64,000 bases of DNA from Holothuria scabra (Eukaryota > Echinodermata > Holothuroidea > Aspidochirotida > Holothuriidae), in NCBI GenBank assembly GCA_037179385.1, contig CM074185.1, forward strand, positions 12,346,866 through 12,410,865, in the 5' to 3' direction. The translations under genes and the position numbers were made by a program. Shown one piece after another: positions 1-12,200 of the stretch (within the stretch, counting starts at the first letter, position 1; each line of letters opens with the position of its first letter). The notes beneath the pieces were generated by a model. It saw only the letters and a list, made by a program, of their open reading frames with translations. It was not told the DNA's origin and made no database searches.

Positions 1-2568
1 AAGTGAAAGGTTACCTGTTGTCATTGTGTCTAGCAAATGACCAATGTACAAGTTATTATCAAAACACTGAATCAAGAATGAAACTTCAATACAGGTACAG
101 TAGCATGACTCTTTCCTGTCCTCTGCTTTCAGCTGCCTTTACTTTTTCCACTTGATGCACTTACCAATTGCATGATACACCCTTTGAACTTTAGGCAAGG
201 TGGGCCAATGAACATTAAGAGTGTGGAACATCTTTGTGCATTGATGCACCCTTAACCCCTCCATCACACACTTGGGTCAGACAGTGTTCCTTGCAATTGA
301 CAAGTGCATTAACTTTTCATGTTGGAAACGTTTGCAGTCTTCTATCTTTTCCTTGAATTAGATAAAATATAAAACTGGTAAAATTGGAGTCTAGAGAAAA
401 GGCTTTTATGTTAATTTTTACCTGTTCTTGTTTTCCAAGACAATATTTCCTATTTTCCCAATTAGGGCACTCCTAGCCAGTGGCATGGAGAATAGTTATG
501 CATTCTTACAGAAGTCTGAGGGGGGGGACTATAGGAATTCCAACTATACCTGACTCAATGGTAACTTTTATCCTGTGCAAATGATCTAATTTTAACATAA
601 AAGGTACTTACTTGCTGGAAGAATCATGATTTGTAAGATGTGTCAAAAAAATGTGTTCAATTTGTTCAATTTATTAACTGTTAGGGGGGGGGGGGTTTGT
701 TAAGAAGGAAGGGGGAAGAAAGGGAAGATTTGGGTGTTCAGAGATACAACAAATCTGTTTTATACCTACCTTTATTTTGTCAACATGTAGATTGCTTGAC
801 TTATCTCAGGCTTTGAATATTCATGTCCGTCCAATGGTGCATACAAATAGTATATATATGCACATTGCCAGGTCCTCTAGCCAACTGTCAACTGTTTGTT
901 GTTGTACTAATCACACTTTGCCTTTGGAACATGACAAAATGCAGTTCTTCAGAATAAAATCGATGATACATCTAATACAGCCACTTATTCTTTGTCATTT
1001 TTGTATTTCTCTTCTATTCACATTTTCACATCACTTCACTAGTTAAGATGGACTAGATGAAATATTCATCAACAGATCAAGTTTTCACAAAATACTGTAG
1101 CAGGTTTGCTAAATCGAGGTGAAAAAGTAGCCTACTTTAGGAAGAAGGTCAACTAGTAGACTGAAAGTATTCACCTAACCCCAACTTACATGTATAAACT
1201 TTGCATAATTAAATGTGTCCTAAAGTGAATTTATTTTGAGGGTTAAAATAAGATTCGGCTTGCCCCTCACCATGGTGACACTTGTGCCAAGCTCATGCAT
1301 ATTTCATCTAACCAGCATCAAATTGACTCCAGTTGACCTACAAAACTGATTTTAAACTGCTGCATCCACAACTTCATAAGATAAACCTATCGGGCTTTGT
1401 CAATATTCCCAAAAATCATTGTTCTCAGGATTCCCCAGACTGGAAACATATTTTCAATAAATTTCTGAGTAAAATTCTGGTATGCACAATTGATTCCAAC
1501 TGAGGCCATTATAGTTCATTGTGTAACTAAAATTGTTTGCAGAGCAACTGATGCAACTAATTTTAATGGCAAGGCACCAGGAGAGTTGCAAGAAAGCCAG
1601 AGTAACCCAGAGAAAAAAAGCATACCTCTGTGATGACTCCCAGTCTGATCTATGGCTTTAGCATGTTCATAACAAAAACTTCATTCTTCTATGGGCTAGC
1701 TATATTCTCATGCATGCAGAGGGCAGATCCCTTGAGCAATTGGCATAAAAACATAAAAATGGCACAAATGGATGGGATTTTAAGTACTAAGGCTACAGTA
1801 TTTCTAAAATTCCATGGCTCTGACAATTAAAATTTGCCTTTTTTAAAACACCTGCATGCAGATGTATTTGGTAGTAGCATTTTTAATTTTCAAACTGCCC
1901 AAACTTTTTTTATATGAGCTCCAAACATCCATTTCCCAATCTGATTGTGCCTTCCCACTCCCAGAAGGCTGTGCATGTCCTGACACCCATGCATCTTCCT
2001 TTGCATACATAAGTAGAAGCTAGATTTATGAGTTTGAGCAAAACAGACACATTGTTGGAAATTTAACATAACCAACACTACTTTATTCAAAACTTACCCA
2101 ATTTTGATGAGTGGGTGGGAACATGCAGACAAAGGACTTAAAGCTGCTCAAACTTGCTGCAGATTTCTTTAAAATTGAGCCATTCACAAGGAAACAGTTG
2201 TCAGCACGAGGTGAAATGATTCCACTCCAACCGCTTTCCACTTATCTCACTTGGTGAACTCCCATGACCTGGGCTGCCACACTCAGTTTTGGTAGCTGTT
2301 GTACAAGACTGTATCTTTGGAAAGCAATTGTACAAATTTAACATACCAGTATATATACATTTGTGCAGATGCTTATCAGGGTCTCATTAGTCACACATTG
2401 TACCGGCACAGTACATGTGTGAGTTTATAAAATGGGGCAGATGGCATCCACTTTTTTGCAGTTTTGCCATAATTACATTTTGTTTTGCATGATATAGTCA
2501 TAAATAATTGCCTGTCAGTTGAGCACTTAAATGGCCCACCTATTTACATTGGGATATTGAAATATAGT
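1..2568. other. non-coding AT-rich stretch, no gene seen
   Basis: Only short, stop-riddled frames without recognisable protein similarity or convincing splice sites occur here. There are poly-G tracts near 521-528 and 685-695. I see no RNA gene or transposon ends that I can pair. It may be intergenic or intronic to a gene outside the window. Confidence 0.5.
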
Positions 2569-2761
2569 TAAAGGGGAAATGTACTCACCCCTGCTGAAGA
2601 AGAGTGTATAATAGACTATCCTGTTTCATGATTGGCTCAGAGTCATGAGAAATGTGAAGTCCTAAAATATTATAAAAGTTACTTTGAAGAGAAATAAGAA
2701 ATTTATGAAATAAACCTGTTGCTTCAAAATATGTTTGTGGGAGCTGTTCTTGCCTTTTAAG
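2569..2761. repeat. short dispersed repeat, copy 1 (MITE-like)
   Basis: This stretch resembles 3,585-3,843 in the same orientation. Shared blocks include a TAGACTATC(C/T)T core, a CATGA(T/C)TGGCTC block, GAGAAATAAGAA and TTCAAAATA. It begins TTAAAGGGGAAA and ends GCCTTTTAA, so the ends are roughly inverted and TTAA-bounded, as in piggyBac-type MITEs. The assignment to a superfamily is a guess; the relationship of the two copies is visible. Confidence 0.55.
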
Positions 2762-3584
2762 ATCAGTACATGGGGTTTTGTCATGGTTCAGTTTTTACCT
2801 TTCAATTGCCTATGCACTCTGTTTGAAATTCTACACATCTACTGTACACACACTGGTTTCTATTCACCAAGTGCATTGGCCTGTACTATCAGAAGCAACT
2901 ATGTAGTCAGGCTACTGACTAATGTGGCCATTTGTCATGTTTTGTCCCGGACAATCTAGCAAGGTTGTTGTCCTCCGTTCAGGTTTACACTTAGCCTCTG
3001 TCGAGCCTTTCTGGCGGAAGTTTCTTTCACCTCCCTCTGGCTGTTACCTCTACTGTCATACTCCCCCTGTATACACTACCGGCGCTGATGCATAATGCCA
3101 CAGAATTGTAGTGGCCGTGACTCACTAAAAATGATACAGTTATAGGTAAGGATACGGTAAACACGTACTTTTCGAATCGAAATGAATAATTAGGGAAAGC
3201 AAATGGCAGAAAAGCCTTGACAAAGGCTAGTTTACACTGGGCTGGATGTGCAATACTCCTCGATCTATTGTTGGTTTCATTTTCAAACACAGCATTTCAA
3301 TTTTTTGAATCCACTTAAACAGCTTATAACAAGGACTGTTTCTGAGGGGTTTGTGAAGCCAGAAATTTTTGGTACGTCACTTCACTTGGACTCACAGTGC
3401 TTCTCTATTTAGATAGTAACTTGGGTCGTCCACCTTTTCTGTGGTAAAGGGACTGCCACCCTATTTCTGAGCTTACTTTACATGGAAGAAAAATGCAATA
3501 AAGTGTTCTAAGGGGGGTTCTATTTTGTCCTTGTATTCAGTTGGCTGAGCCAAGAAATGGCAATTTTAATATTTTTGAGTTTAA
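2762..3584. other. no gene seen between two repeat copies
   Basis: Only short frames without recognisable similarity are present. I see no paired transposon ends or RNA gene. Confidence 0.45.
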
Positions 3585-3843
3585 AGAGTAAATGCTATCA
3601 CCCCAACCTAAATAAGTACACTAGACTATCTTCATTCATGACTGGCTCTTGAGAGTCATGCGACAAAATTTTTTCTCCAAATGTGAAAATTTGCCAGGAG
3701 TTACTGCTTGATTTACCTTGACTGCAATATTTCAGTGCTGCAAATATCATAAAAGATGATTGGAAGAGAAATAAGAAGAAAATTTTGAGATTAAGCTTTT
3801 GTTTCAAAATAAGACTGAGAAGAGCACTCTTTCCCTTTGAAGG
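3585..3843. repeat. short dispersed repeat, copy 2 (MITE-like)
   Basis: This is the second, longer copy of the repeat at 2,569-2,761, with about 70 extra internal bases. The left end TTTAAAGAGTAAATGCT and the right end, read in reverse complement as TTCAAAGGGAAAGAGTGCT, form imperfect terminal inverted repeats, which supports a non-autonomous DNA transposon. Confidence 0.55.
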
Positions 3844-4973
3844 ACACAAGCAATAGTCTCATACTTCTTTTGAAACAACAGTTATATCTCACAAATTCCA
3901 CATTGTTTCCCTTTAAACATATTTGATGATATTTCATTATTAAATATTGCATTTCCAAGGAAATAAGCAGTGATACCTCATAAATTTCACAACCAAATCA
4001 TGCATGAAATAGGACAGTCAACTTAAACTACTCCACAAATACAAACTGGGTTGATGGCATATTCCCTTTAAAGGCAGTAGCAGCCATTTGAGTTTGTATT
4101 TTATTTTCATCATAAATGCAATTCTCCACAGTATTCACCTTTGGAATTGTAGGTGCAACTAAACGTACTATGCAATACTTGAACAGACTACAGACACATC
4201 GTATAAATTCAGTGTTTTCTTTTTTATCTTGCTGATTGTTACACTGTACAATATCCTTTAAAGACTTTCTTGAATGAGAACTTGAAATATCATGATATTT
4301 GTAGATCTGTGTTTACATGATTTAGGATTGTGATTTTTCAGTTGAAGTTTCCATATCTGTTGTACTCCGTCTTCCCTTATTCAACTCCAGACCCCTAACT
4401 TCATTGTTTCACAAAGGCACCCTGCCCCTCTCATATAAAGGTCTTCCTGCACCCTGTCCCATTTCCCTGCCACTCTACCTTTTTTCAATTTCTTTAGTCG
4501 GGTGTGCACCATAAAGGTGACAGACCCGGCTTCCTAGAATGGCATTGCTAAAGTCTATTTTGTTCCAGACAATTCAGTCCTTCGTGTGTGAAGTGCTTAC
4601 AGAGTCTCCCCCTGGCAGATGGTGCCCTGCCCTTACAACATACAGTATACATAATGTGACCTTTGGCTATTTTCAAGCTACCCCTCTTTTACTGAAGCTA
4701 AGGGTCTGAACTACCCAAGTAATGTAGGAAGGTCTTTTTCAGACAGGAAAAATTGTGAAAGGCTGTACAACAGCCACTGCAATTCTGGTAGTTTTATTGA
4801 TTTACCATAATTATGACTGAAGTGACTTTATAGGTTCAAGGATACAGGAAAATTTGATATACAGTATGATTAGGATTTAAGACCATATTAGTGGTACACA
4901 ATTTGGGTGAAGGCTATTTCACAACATGAAATGTAAAAACATAATATAAATCACGAGACACTTGCTGGGGAGG
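3844..4973. other. no gene seen
   Basis: AT-rich sequence with no open frame that resembles a protein, no paired transposon ends and no RNA gene that I can recognise. Confidence 0.45.
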
Positions 4974-4981
4974 GTGAAATC

Positions 4982-5761
4982 CATGGGCGTCCGCAGAAAT
5001 TTTTACAAGGGGGGGCAAGGTCATTCATGGATGATTGAATTGTGTACACTATCTAAGCGGAGCGCCACCATCGGTTTGCGCGGAGCGTACAAGAAAATTT
5101 TGGGTCTTACAAACCCTCCAGATGGCCAGAAACGACACTTGGCGAGTGTTATAAGCTGCATGTACCCAGCCCTGAAACAGGAATTTCATGTCTGTAATTT
5201 TCAGATTTTTAGAATTTTCAATCTAAAAAAATTGTGGAAGGTAAATCTGCCTCTCGGTCACGGCCTAGCACGCCTGAGCACGATAAAACTTACAACTGTC
5301 AAACAGCCTATTAGGCCTATATCCGTTACCCAATTATGAATCACCCCTCCCCCCCCCCCCATATTCACCTTGTATATCCCAGTTACATCCGCGCGTCGCC
5401 ACTTGAGATCAGCACGGGACCAAACCAAGACCAACGCATTCATCAATAGTCGAATGCCATATGCACACTACATACTTGACAACTAGTACAATTTTGGCAT
5501 GGTTTTTACAATTACAAATTTCCAATAGATATCACGAATGATGGTCCCCAAATTACGATTTCACTATTCAGCGTACCATCTTCTCTTTTGCTATTCGTGG
5601 TCAAATGTCCGCATATTTCAGTAGAAACTGATGCTGTGAGTGAAGATATTTTGATGATCTATTTTTAATTTTTTTTTATTTTAATTTTTAATTTTTTCAC
5701 AAGTTTGATTTTCCAGGGGGGGGGCAAGTGCCCCCCTTGCCCCCCCTCCCAGACGCCCATG
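4982..5761. mobile_element. non-autonomous hAT-type element, 780 bp
   Basis: The ends are CATGGGCGTC and GACGCCCATG, a perfect 10-bp inverted repeat. The flanks are GTGAAATC (4,974-4,981) and GTGAAAAC (5,762-5,769), an 8-bp target duplication with one mismatch, the hallmark length of hAT transposons. G-rich and C-rich blocks lie just inside the ends. An internal block around 5,050-5,170 recurs near 26.8 kb, 27.1 kb and 23.6 kb in the opposite orientation. No transposase is encoded; the short frames inside are not genes. Confidence 0.8.
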
Positions 5762-5832
5762 GTGAAAACCTTCCACTCACCTTCCACATTTGCAGTGAGC
5801 CTGCATGCAAAGTGCCCTGACTTGGATGCCAT

Positions 5833-6030
5833 CAGTGGCATAGCCACGGGGGTGGTTTGGGGGGGTTAGAACTCCCCCATGACCCAACCTTGCACTGCAA
5901 AAAAACACCTAAAATAGCAGTTTTTTTCTCACTGTCCTTAGATTTTTCCCTCATGTCGTACCCCAACCCCCCCCCCCATCCATGACACCAGCAACACCCT
6001 CCCCATGACACAATCCTGGCTATGTGCCTA
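5833..6030. mobile_element. hAT-type MITE, 198 bp
   Basis: The left end CAGTGGCATAGCC pairs imperfectly (9 of 13) with the right end GGCTATGTGCCTA. The flanking 8-mers GATGCCAT (5,825-5,832) and GATGCCAC (6,031-6,038) differ at one base, consistent with a hAT target duplication. It sits 71 bp from the preceding hAT element and has no coding capacity. Confidence 0.7.
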
Positions 6031-6038
6031 GATGCCAC

Positions 6039-7914
6039 ACTCCATCAGTTTAAACAGAGTTATAAATAAAATGCAAAGTAATGCAAAAGTGCCTTTTCAA
6101 AAAACCAATAAACAAGACATACCAGTATACTTTTGAGCTGATGCTTATATTATACAGTTTTATCGTATTTTTATCAATTTCAAGCAATAATTTTGGTTGA
6201 TTGTAAGCAGTGGAGTTGTTATAAACTTCAGGAACACTCATTTGGTAAAATAAATGCATTCTACCAAGAGATGGTGTGGTGGGTTTTGGTGATATCTGTA
6301 AGGTCTGTTTCACACAGAATAATAACATATATACAGCTGAAACTACCTGCTCCAGACACTTACAAAACTCAACTCTTTGAACACTTTTTTATCCACAGAG
6401 GCCTGCTCTCTATGAGCTCAGTATGTTCAAGACAGATCATTGTCAACTGATACCAGCCCCAGGCACAGTCACAAAGCCTACTCCATCATCTGCCCCCCCC
6501 CCCCCCCCCAAAAAAAAAAAAAAAAAATCCAGACTATCACTATCATCCTGATTTGTTTATTAACCTCTTTAGACACATGATTCTGCTGCGAAACCATAAT
6601 TTACCATTACTTTATGAGTGTAGTTTTGCCACGAAACCATAGCACTCAGCTGTGTCCTGGAGTACCTCATTATAAATCTATAGTGTGTAATCATGCTTTG
6701 AACATGGAAGAGAAGATATTTTATGCATATGTTTCCTCTTGAGGTATAGCAAGAGCATATATGGCAGCATCCATACAAAACCTTTCTATTTCATGGAACA
6801 GGTATATGTATTGGGTATACGTAACATAATACGTAGCTCTGCATGGCGGGATGATCCCCATCTTGTAGCGAAAGGATTAACACTACCACTTCTATACTTT
6901 GAAAGGTGATCCTGCTAATGAAAAAACAAGTTTAAGGGATAAGGGAACATCCCTCCACTATGGTACTTTGCCAGTGCAGTGAATCACCTACATTGTAAAC
7001 TATCAACCCATCCTCCCATCCAAAAATATTTACTATGGTTGAGAGCTTGACCTCACTTGATGCCTCATGAAACATCTTTGTCTGAGCACCATAACTTCTT
7101 GCAGTCACACCAAAACCACTGCTTGCATCCACAGTTGGCAGGGTAGGACCAATGTATATTACAATATGATTACAGAGGTGGCATGATGAACTGGTCACAG
7201 GAAAACTATATGCATGATTTCCTTCCTTAACCAATTACACAAATTGATGATTGACAGACAGTATTACTTCATGCAAAGACATTTAATTCAGGTCAAGAAA
7301 CCCTAGCCAGAGCATGCAGAGTGGGTTTTGATTAAAATTCTGCCCAAAGTACCGTGTTATTTTTTGGAACCTTAGTGGAATAGAAGCTCACTGAAGTGAT
7401 AATAATAGACTTCCAGCGGTGGGTTTGGAAACTTGATATGCCTCACTTGAACAATAGATAAGTGAGGTTAGAAAATCAAGTTTTGAACTGGGATCAATGT
7501 GGGATGGGTGAATAGATTAAATCCAGAGAGGGGGAGCTAAATGATCGTGGCTATCTTTATTTTAATCCTTCTCCTCCTTATCTATTTGGGAGTGGGAGAG
7601 GAAGACAAAATGAAATTCTCCTTTTAATCTATCCCTTCTCTCTCAGGGGTTCAAACAAATCCTAGAAAGTCCAGGGAAACTTGAACTTTCCAGAGCAAAA
7701 AAGTGTGGGAAAATAAGAAATTTTCAAGAGGTTGGGGGATTTTAAAAAGTGGACAAACTGCTGTACATATCACAATGTTTGAATCATTTTGTGATAAAAG
7801 ATAAAAATATAGGGACTGAATACTGATCATTTCTAAAGGTCCTTGAAATATCAGTCAAGGTCCTTTAAAGCATTGAAATTTTGTCATTTTGAAAGGGTAC
7901 TAACCCTTTTTCAC
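6039..7914. other. no confident gene; low-complexity C/A tract
   Basis: A run of C followed by a run of A lies at about 6,489-6,528. The stretch otherwise lacks recognisable genes, apart from the weak minus-strand frame at 6,932-7,234 listed separately. Confidence 0.45.
6932..7234 (-). CDS. possible unrecognised exon (weak)
   Basis: A minus-strand open frame of 100 codons has protein-like composition, for example the stretch VDASSGFGVTARSYGAQTKM followed by VNIFGWEDGLIVYNVG. There is no good ATG, so if real it is an internal exon. A possible acceptor ending CCTGTGACCAG and a possible donor AATGTAG|GTGATT are present, but neither is strong. I do not recognise a family. It lies downstream of NELFB on the same strand, with nothing that links the two. 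It could equally be a chance open frame. Confidence 0.2.
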   Translation of the reverse strand: MVKEGNHAYSFPVTSSSCHLCNHIVIYIGPTLPTVDASSGFGVTARSYGAQTKMFHEASSEVKLSTIVNIFGWEDGLIVYNVGDSLHWQSTIVEGCSLIP

Positions 7915-7920
7915 AGGCAA

Positions 7921-8119
7921 GTCAGAACATTAAAGACAGACTTCTAGATTCGACCACTCAAACACTTCCATTATCTCTACTAACAAGGACTGCTACAAAT
8001 ATGGTTTCTTCCCTTGTACTGTCAAAGACTGGAATCTACTCTCTCAGCACATAACAGATCTGGAGGATCCCAAGAAATTCCAGAACTGCCCTTTGAGGAC
8101 CCTCAAACTGGAGGATTAA
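7921..8119 (+). mobile_element. LINE reverse transcriptase C-terminal remnant
   Basis: Reading plus-strand from about 7,935 to the stop at 8,117-8,119 gives a tail containing CYKYGFFPCTVKDWNLLS. The pattern Y..SFFPRT...WN.LP is typical of the extreme C-terminus of many non-LTR retrotransposon ORF2 proteins. The upstream part is missing or out of frame, so this is a 5'-truncated dead copy. The clade cannot be fixed from so short a piece. Confidence 0.65.
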
Positions 8120-9076
8120 TTTTCCATGCACACACCTAACCCTACACGCTTGACTCACCTGGGGTGGTGTGTAGTATTTTTCCAGACCCAGACAGCTTAC
8201 AGCAAATTCTCAGCAACATACATAGAATTCTATGTACCTCCAATTAGTTAAAACACACAACTAGACAAATGGCAATCTGCCCACCCCACATAATTAATTT
8301 ACACCAAGAATATTTCTACCAGAAGAATTCACACACTAGAGAGTTTATCTCTCAAAATATTGGAGTCAATCAAATTTCTCCTTCAAAAAGTTTGAAGTTG
8401 TCCCGGTATAGAGTAGCAGATGGGTGAAATGGTCCTGGTAAAAATAAGTTGGATCTGTCTTGGAAATGTTTAAAGGCAAAATCTTTTCAAATCAAACAGT
8501 TTCAATTCTCACAAAATTTTTTGCTTCTAGTCCCTCCCATAGCTGTCAAATTATCTTCTTAATGTAGACACAACTTTCCTTTACTACTCAGGCCTGATTA
8601 TCTTGGCAAGAATATATGACCCTAATGTGTAATCTGCAAACTCTCTGTGCACACTGAGTAACATGAGCTACTCTGCATCGTTTGAATTTCATGTCAACCA
8701 AAACAATGTTCCAATTCAGAATCTTGAGATCTGCTGTCAAACATGCAGTTTGCAGTGCCAAGAACTACCTGTCTTTAAAACACATTGAATCATTAAAAAT
8801 TTCCACATCTGTCCCACCCCCAACCCCCAAACCCCCCCCCCCCCTAAAAGGTAACCCTGACTTCCAAAGTACCACTTTGCCAAGTCCAATCCATATATGC
8901 CAAGTTATCCAACAGCATTACACTTACATTGGTATTTTCAAATGCAAATGTCCTCAGCTAACAGGTCAACTGAGAATATCAGATATCCTGAAACAGCAAC
9001 CTTGTACGTAGTACAGCTTGATGGAGAACCACTTTGGCCAGACCCGATCTTCAGTAGGACACATACTCCAGTCAAG
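8120..9076. other. 3' flank of NELFB, no other gene seen
   Basis: This lies downstream of the NELFB stop codon and probably contains its 3' UTR and polyadenylation region, which I could not pin down. A C-rich tract sits near 8,815-8,845. The overlapping short plus-strand frames here are antisense or chance frames. Confidence 0.4.
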
Positions 9077-9208
9077 TCACAATGGGGCTGGGGTGGGTAC
9101 ACTCATAAGAGGTGAATCTAGCTTCTGTTCCTGTGGCAATGGTTCTGGGGTGTGTGAGTCAATTTTCTCCATGACAACTTTATACAACTCACTGACTTCT
9201 TGGGAATG
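9077..9208 (-). CDS. NELFB: NELFB coding exon 5 (residues 528-570, stop)
   Basis: The acceptor ATTTTTCTCTAG precedes an exon encoding HSQEVSELYKVVMEKI and then a short proline-rich tail that ends VPTPAPL and TGA. Vertebrate NELF-B ends almost identically, so the stop is the native C-terminus, not a truncation. Confidence 0.92.
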   Translation of the reverse strand, partial: HSQEVSELYKVVMEKIDSHTPEPLPQEQKLDSPLMSVPTPAPL

Positions 9209-12200
9209 CTAGAGAAAAATAGACCAATGGTAAAGATTGCAAATAAAACTGTAATACATATGGCACACACTTCACACTTAGAATTTCCGTAAACATGGAA
9301 GCTTTCCAAACATGCTAACAAATCTTTGCATACCAAGAACTTACTTTTAAACTTACTTTTGAGCAAATTCTAATGAGATCTAAGCCCTTTGCTGAACAGG
9401 GATTTGTTAACCCTACCAAAACAATGCACTTTATGGTTTCATACACAGTTCACCCAGAATGAATAAGGTTTTTCTGCTCTTCTGGTCTCTTCAAACTAGT
9501 GTCTATTCTGTCCTGCATTTTTTATGATTTCAAAGGAGGGTCTAGCTTTAAATGAAGTTTGGATACTAACAGGGTACTTCAGCTTAGCAATTGGGTGAAA
9601 TTTCCTTTGAAAACTGGAGTGTGATTCTCAAGAGATCAGCAGGTAAAGTTTTAACACAATGTCAACTTTAAGAAAGCACATGTTATGTCATGGCCTCACA
9701 TTAACCAGTAGTCACTTGTTTTCTTCAACCAATTCTGTCAAAAACCAATGTTATCTGAATATGCTTGTATGAGAGGACTCGGAATATTACAAACTTTAAA
9801 TGTCACCTTCCCCAAGGAAATGGTCCTATCCCTATTAGCTTCAAGGTCAACACAACAGAAGGAATGAAAAATGTACAATGTAAGGCATTACTCATCAATG
9901 GGGGTAAGTGATTTTTGTAAACCCTGGTTGGCTAAAGCCACCATCATGTGGCCTTTCTACTGATATTTTATTGTGGCTAGTTAACACACAGAATATTAAT
10001 TCAAAGTTTTCTAGAAATGGCAATCAACACACCTCGTCCTTAGGAGATAGCTGGCTTTGCAAAGATGATAACCGCAGCGCTGGAAGTTTCTGAAAGATGT
10101 ACTCCACCAACCGCAGGGTATGTCTGGCAACGTTTTCCCTGGTTACAGATCTGAGAAGGAAGCTATCAAATACCAAAGAACAGAAATCTTCTGAGGAGAA
10201 CTCATCTGCCATTCCAATGAGCTGGGATGTGAAAGGATGTAGGAAAGTATCATCCCAGGTCAAGTCACCTTCTGTCCTGACTACCCTGGGTAAAACCCTG
10301 GATAAGGCGTCTTTATTCCGTTGCCTTGTGACATGTAGGACATAGTAAAGTGTTAATGTTGCAGCTGTTTTGTTCTTGCGAATAGTCTTCAGAAGGAATG
10401 GTGGGATGTCTTTGGAATGAGGGATCTCCGTGGATTCATTAAGTTTCTTATTGATGTTGCGGATATGATCATCTACCAGGAGCGACATGAGACATGGAAG
10501 AAATTTCAGGATTATTTCATTGTCCTGAAAGAAGAAGATACAATTACCTGAGAAGGGGCCATCACATATTGCCAAGACTTTTCCAGATTCCTAAGAAATG
10601 CATAGCAGAGCAAATACCATTTAAAGGTTCAATGCATTTAGTGGAATAATTCAAATAAACAAGGCCAAATGGCTCTTTAGGTGAGTCAGGAGACAGAAGG
10701 GAGAGTGCAAAGTAGGAAGGGTGTATATACTGAATGGTCAAAAAATTGGAAACACTTGGGCACTTATTAAAATTATTTACAAGGCTTCATGGGTCCTTGC
10801 AATAAATTCTTTCCCCAGGGACACCACTCCAGGTGAAGTTGTTCTATTGGCTGATACTACTGTAGGCATCTTCCCATTATCAATAATTCAAGTCCCATTA
10901 TTTGTACCTATAGATAGTAACCCTTTTCAGCAGTAACCCTTATCTGCAGTAACCCTTTTCAGACTGTATATAATAAAATATCATGAGCATGAGTCTTTAC
11001 AAACATTTTGGCAATTATAAGGGTCACACTGTTTACAGTGACTATTTCCTAAATCCTATGCAGTTTCTATAAATTGTTTATGTATGCCAGGAAGAGGAGA
11101 ATTTTTTTTGTAGCTTGTAGCATTTGGTATTTTTTATTTTCAACATCTTCATCCTTTTTTTTTAATTGAAATTTATCTCTTCTGCAAAAATAAAATATGT
11201 TCATTGAACCACAACAGTTTATTTATACACCTTTTGCTGTATGTACAGGCTAAGAGCAACCTAAAAACCACTGTTTTTACTAACAAATTAAACATTGGGT
11301 CAATACACTCAGTATAAGAGAATTTGACTCATTGGAAATTGCAGATTTGTGGAGTAAGTTGGAAGGAGTTTTAAGGCCCAGTTTCCAACCAATTGGTTCA
11401 AGTCGAGCCAGCCACTGCCTTTTTGCCAGTTGTGGCTCACTGGTTTGTTTTCCCTACTCCATTGCATGCTGAGCACCAAGCACAATGGCAGTTGGTTCCA
11501 TTTTTAAAGTCTTTGGTAAGAGCCGGCCAGGATTCGAATTCCGAACCTCCCGACTGCAAGTTGTATGCCTTAACCACTTGAACATGCAGTTTGTCTTGCA
11601 GCTTTGTGGAATGATACATACACATCATCAAATGTGGATAAAAATTAAACCGCCTTTTTAATTTTTTTCCAGCAAACATCAGACGAGCAATTGCGTCAAA
11701 ATGGCAACACAGCAGCTTAGCATAAACACTGCCTGAAACAAAGTTCTGCATATGGTTAGTAAAAATAATATGCAAACAAAAAGGCAGCTCAAGTGAATGA
11801 TTGCAATGTGAGGGGCAGTGAACTGTTCGGTAAACTAACCAAGTAATAACCTGCAGTTAAACAATGATTTTGTAGAGCAGTTAGATAGGGTTTTACAACA
11901 CAAAGTAATGCCCACAGCACTTTTTCCAGTTGTGGGACACTCCACTACAGGGTATTTTCCCTAATCCATTGCTTATGCTGATCATCACACAAAATGGCAG
12001 TAGGTTCCATTTTTTAAGTCTGCTACAACCCAGGCTGGGAATTGAACCCCAGATCTTCTGAGTGGGAGTTAGATAATCTATCAAGTAGACCGACACACTC
12101 CACCTAATGGGTTTTTCAAAGCTACCACACCCTGATAGAGAAAAACTCAGAATGTTACATGATCCAACTTCAAAAGACCTCATCACATCATGAGTGATGC

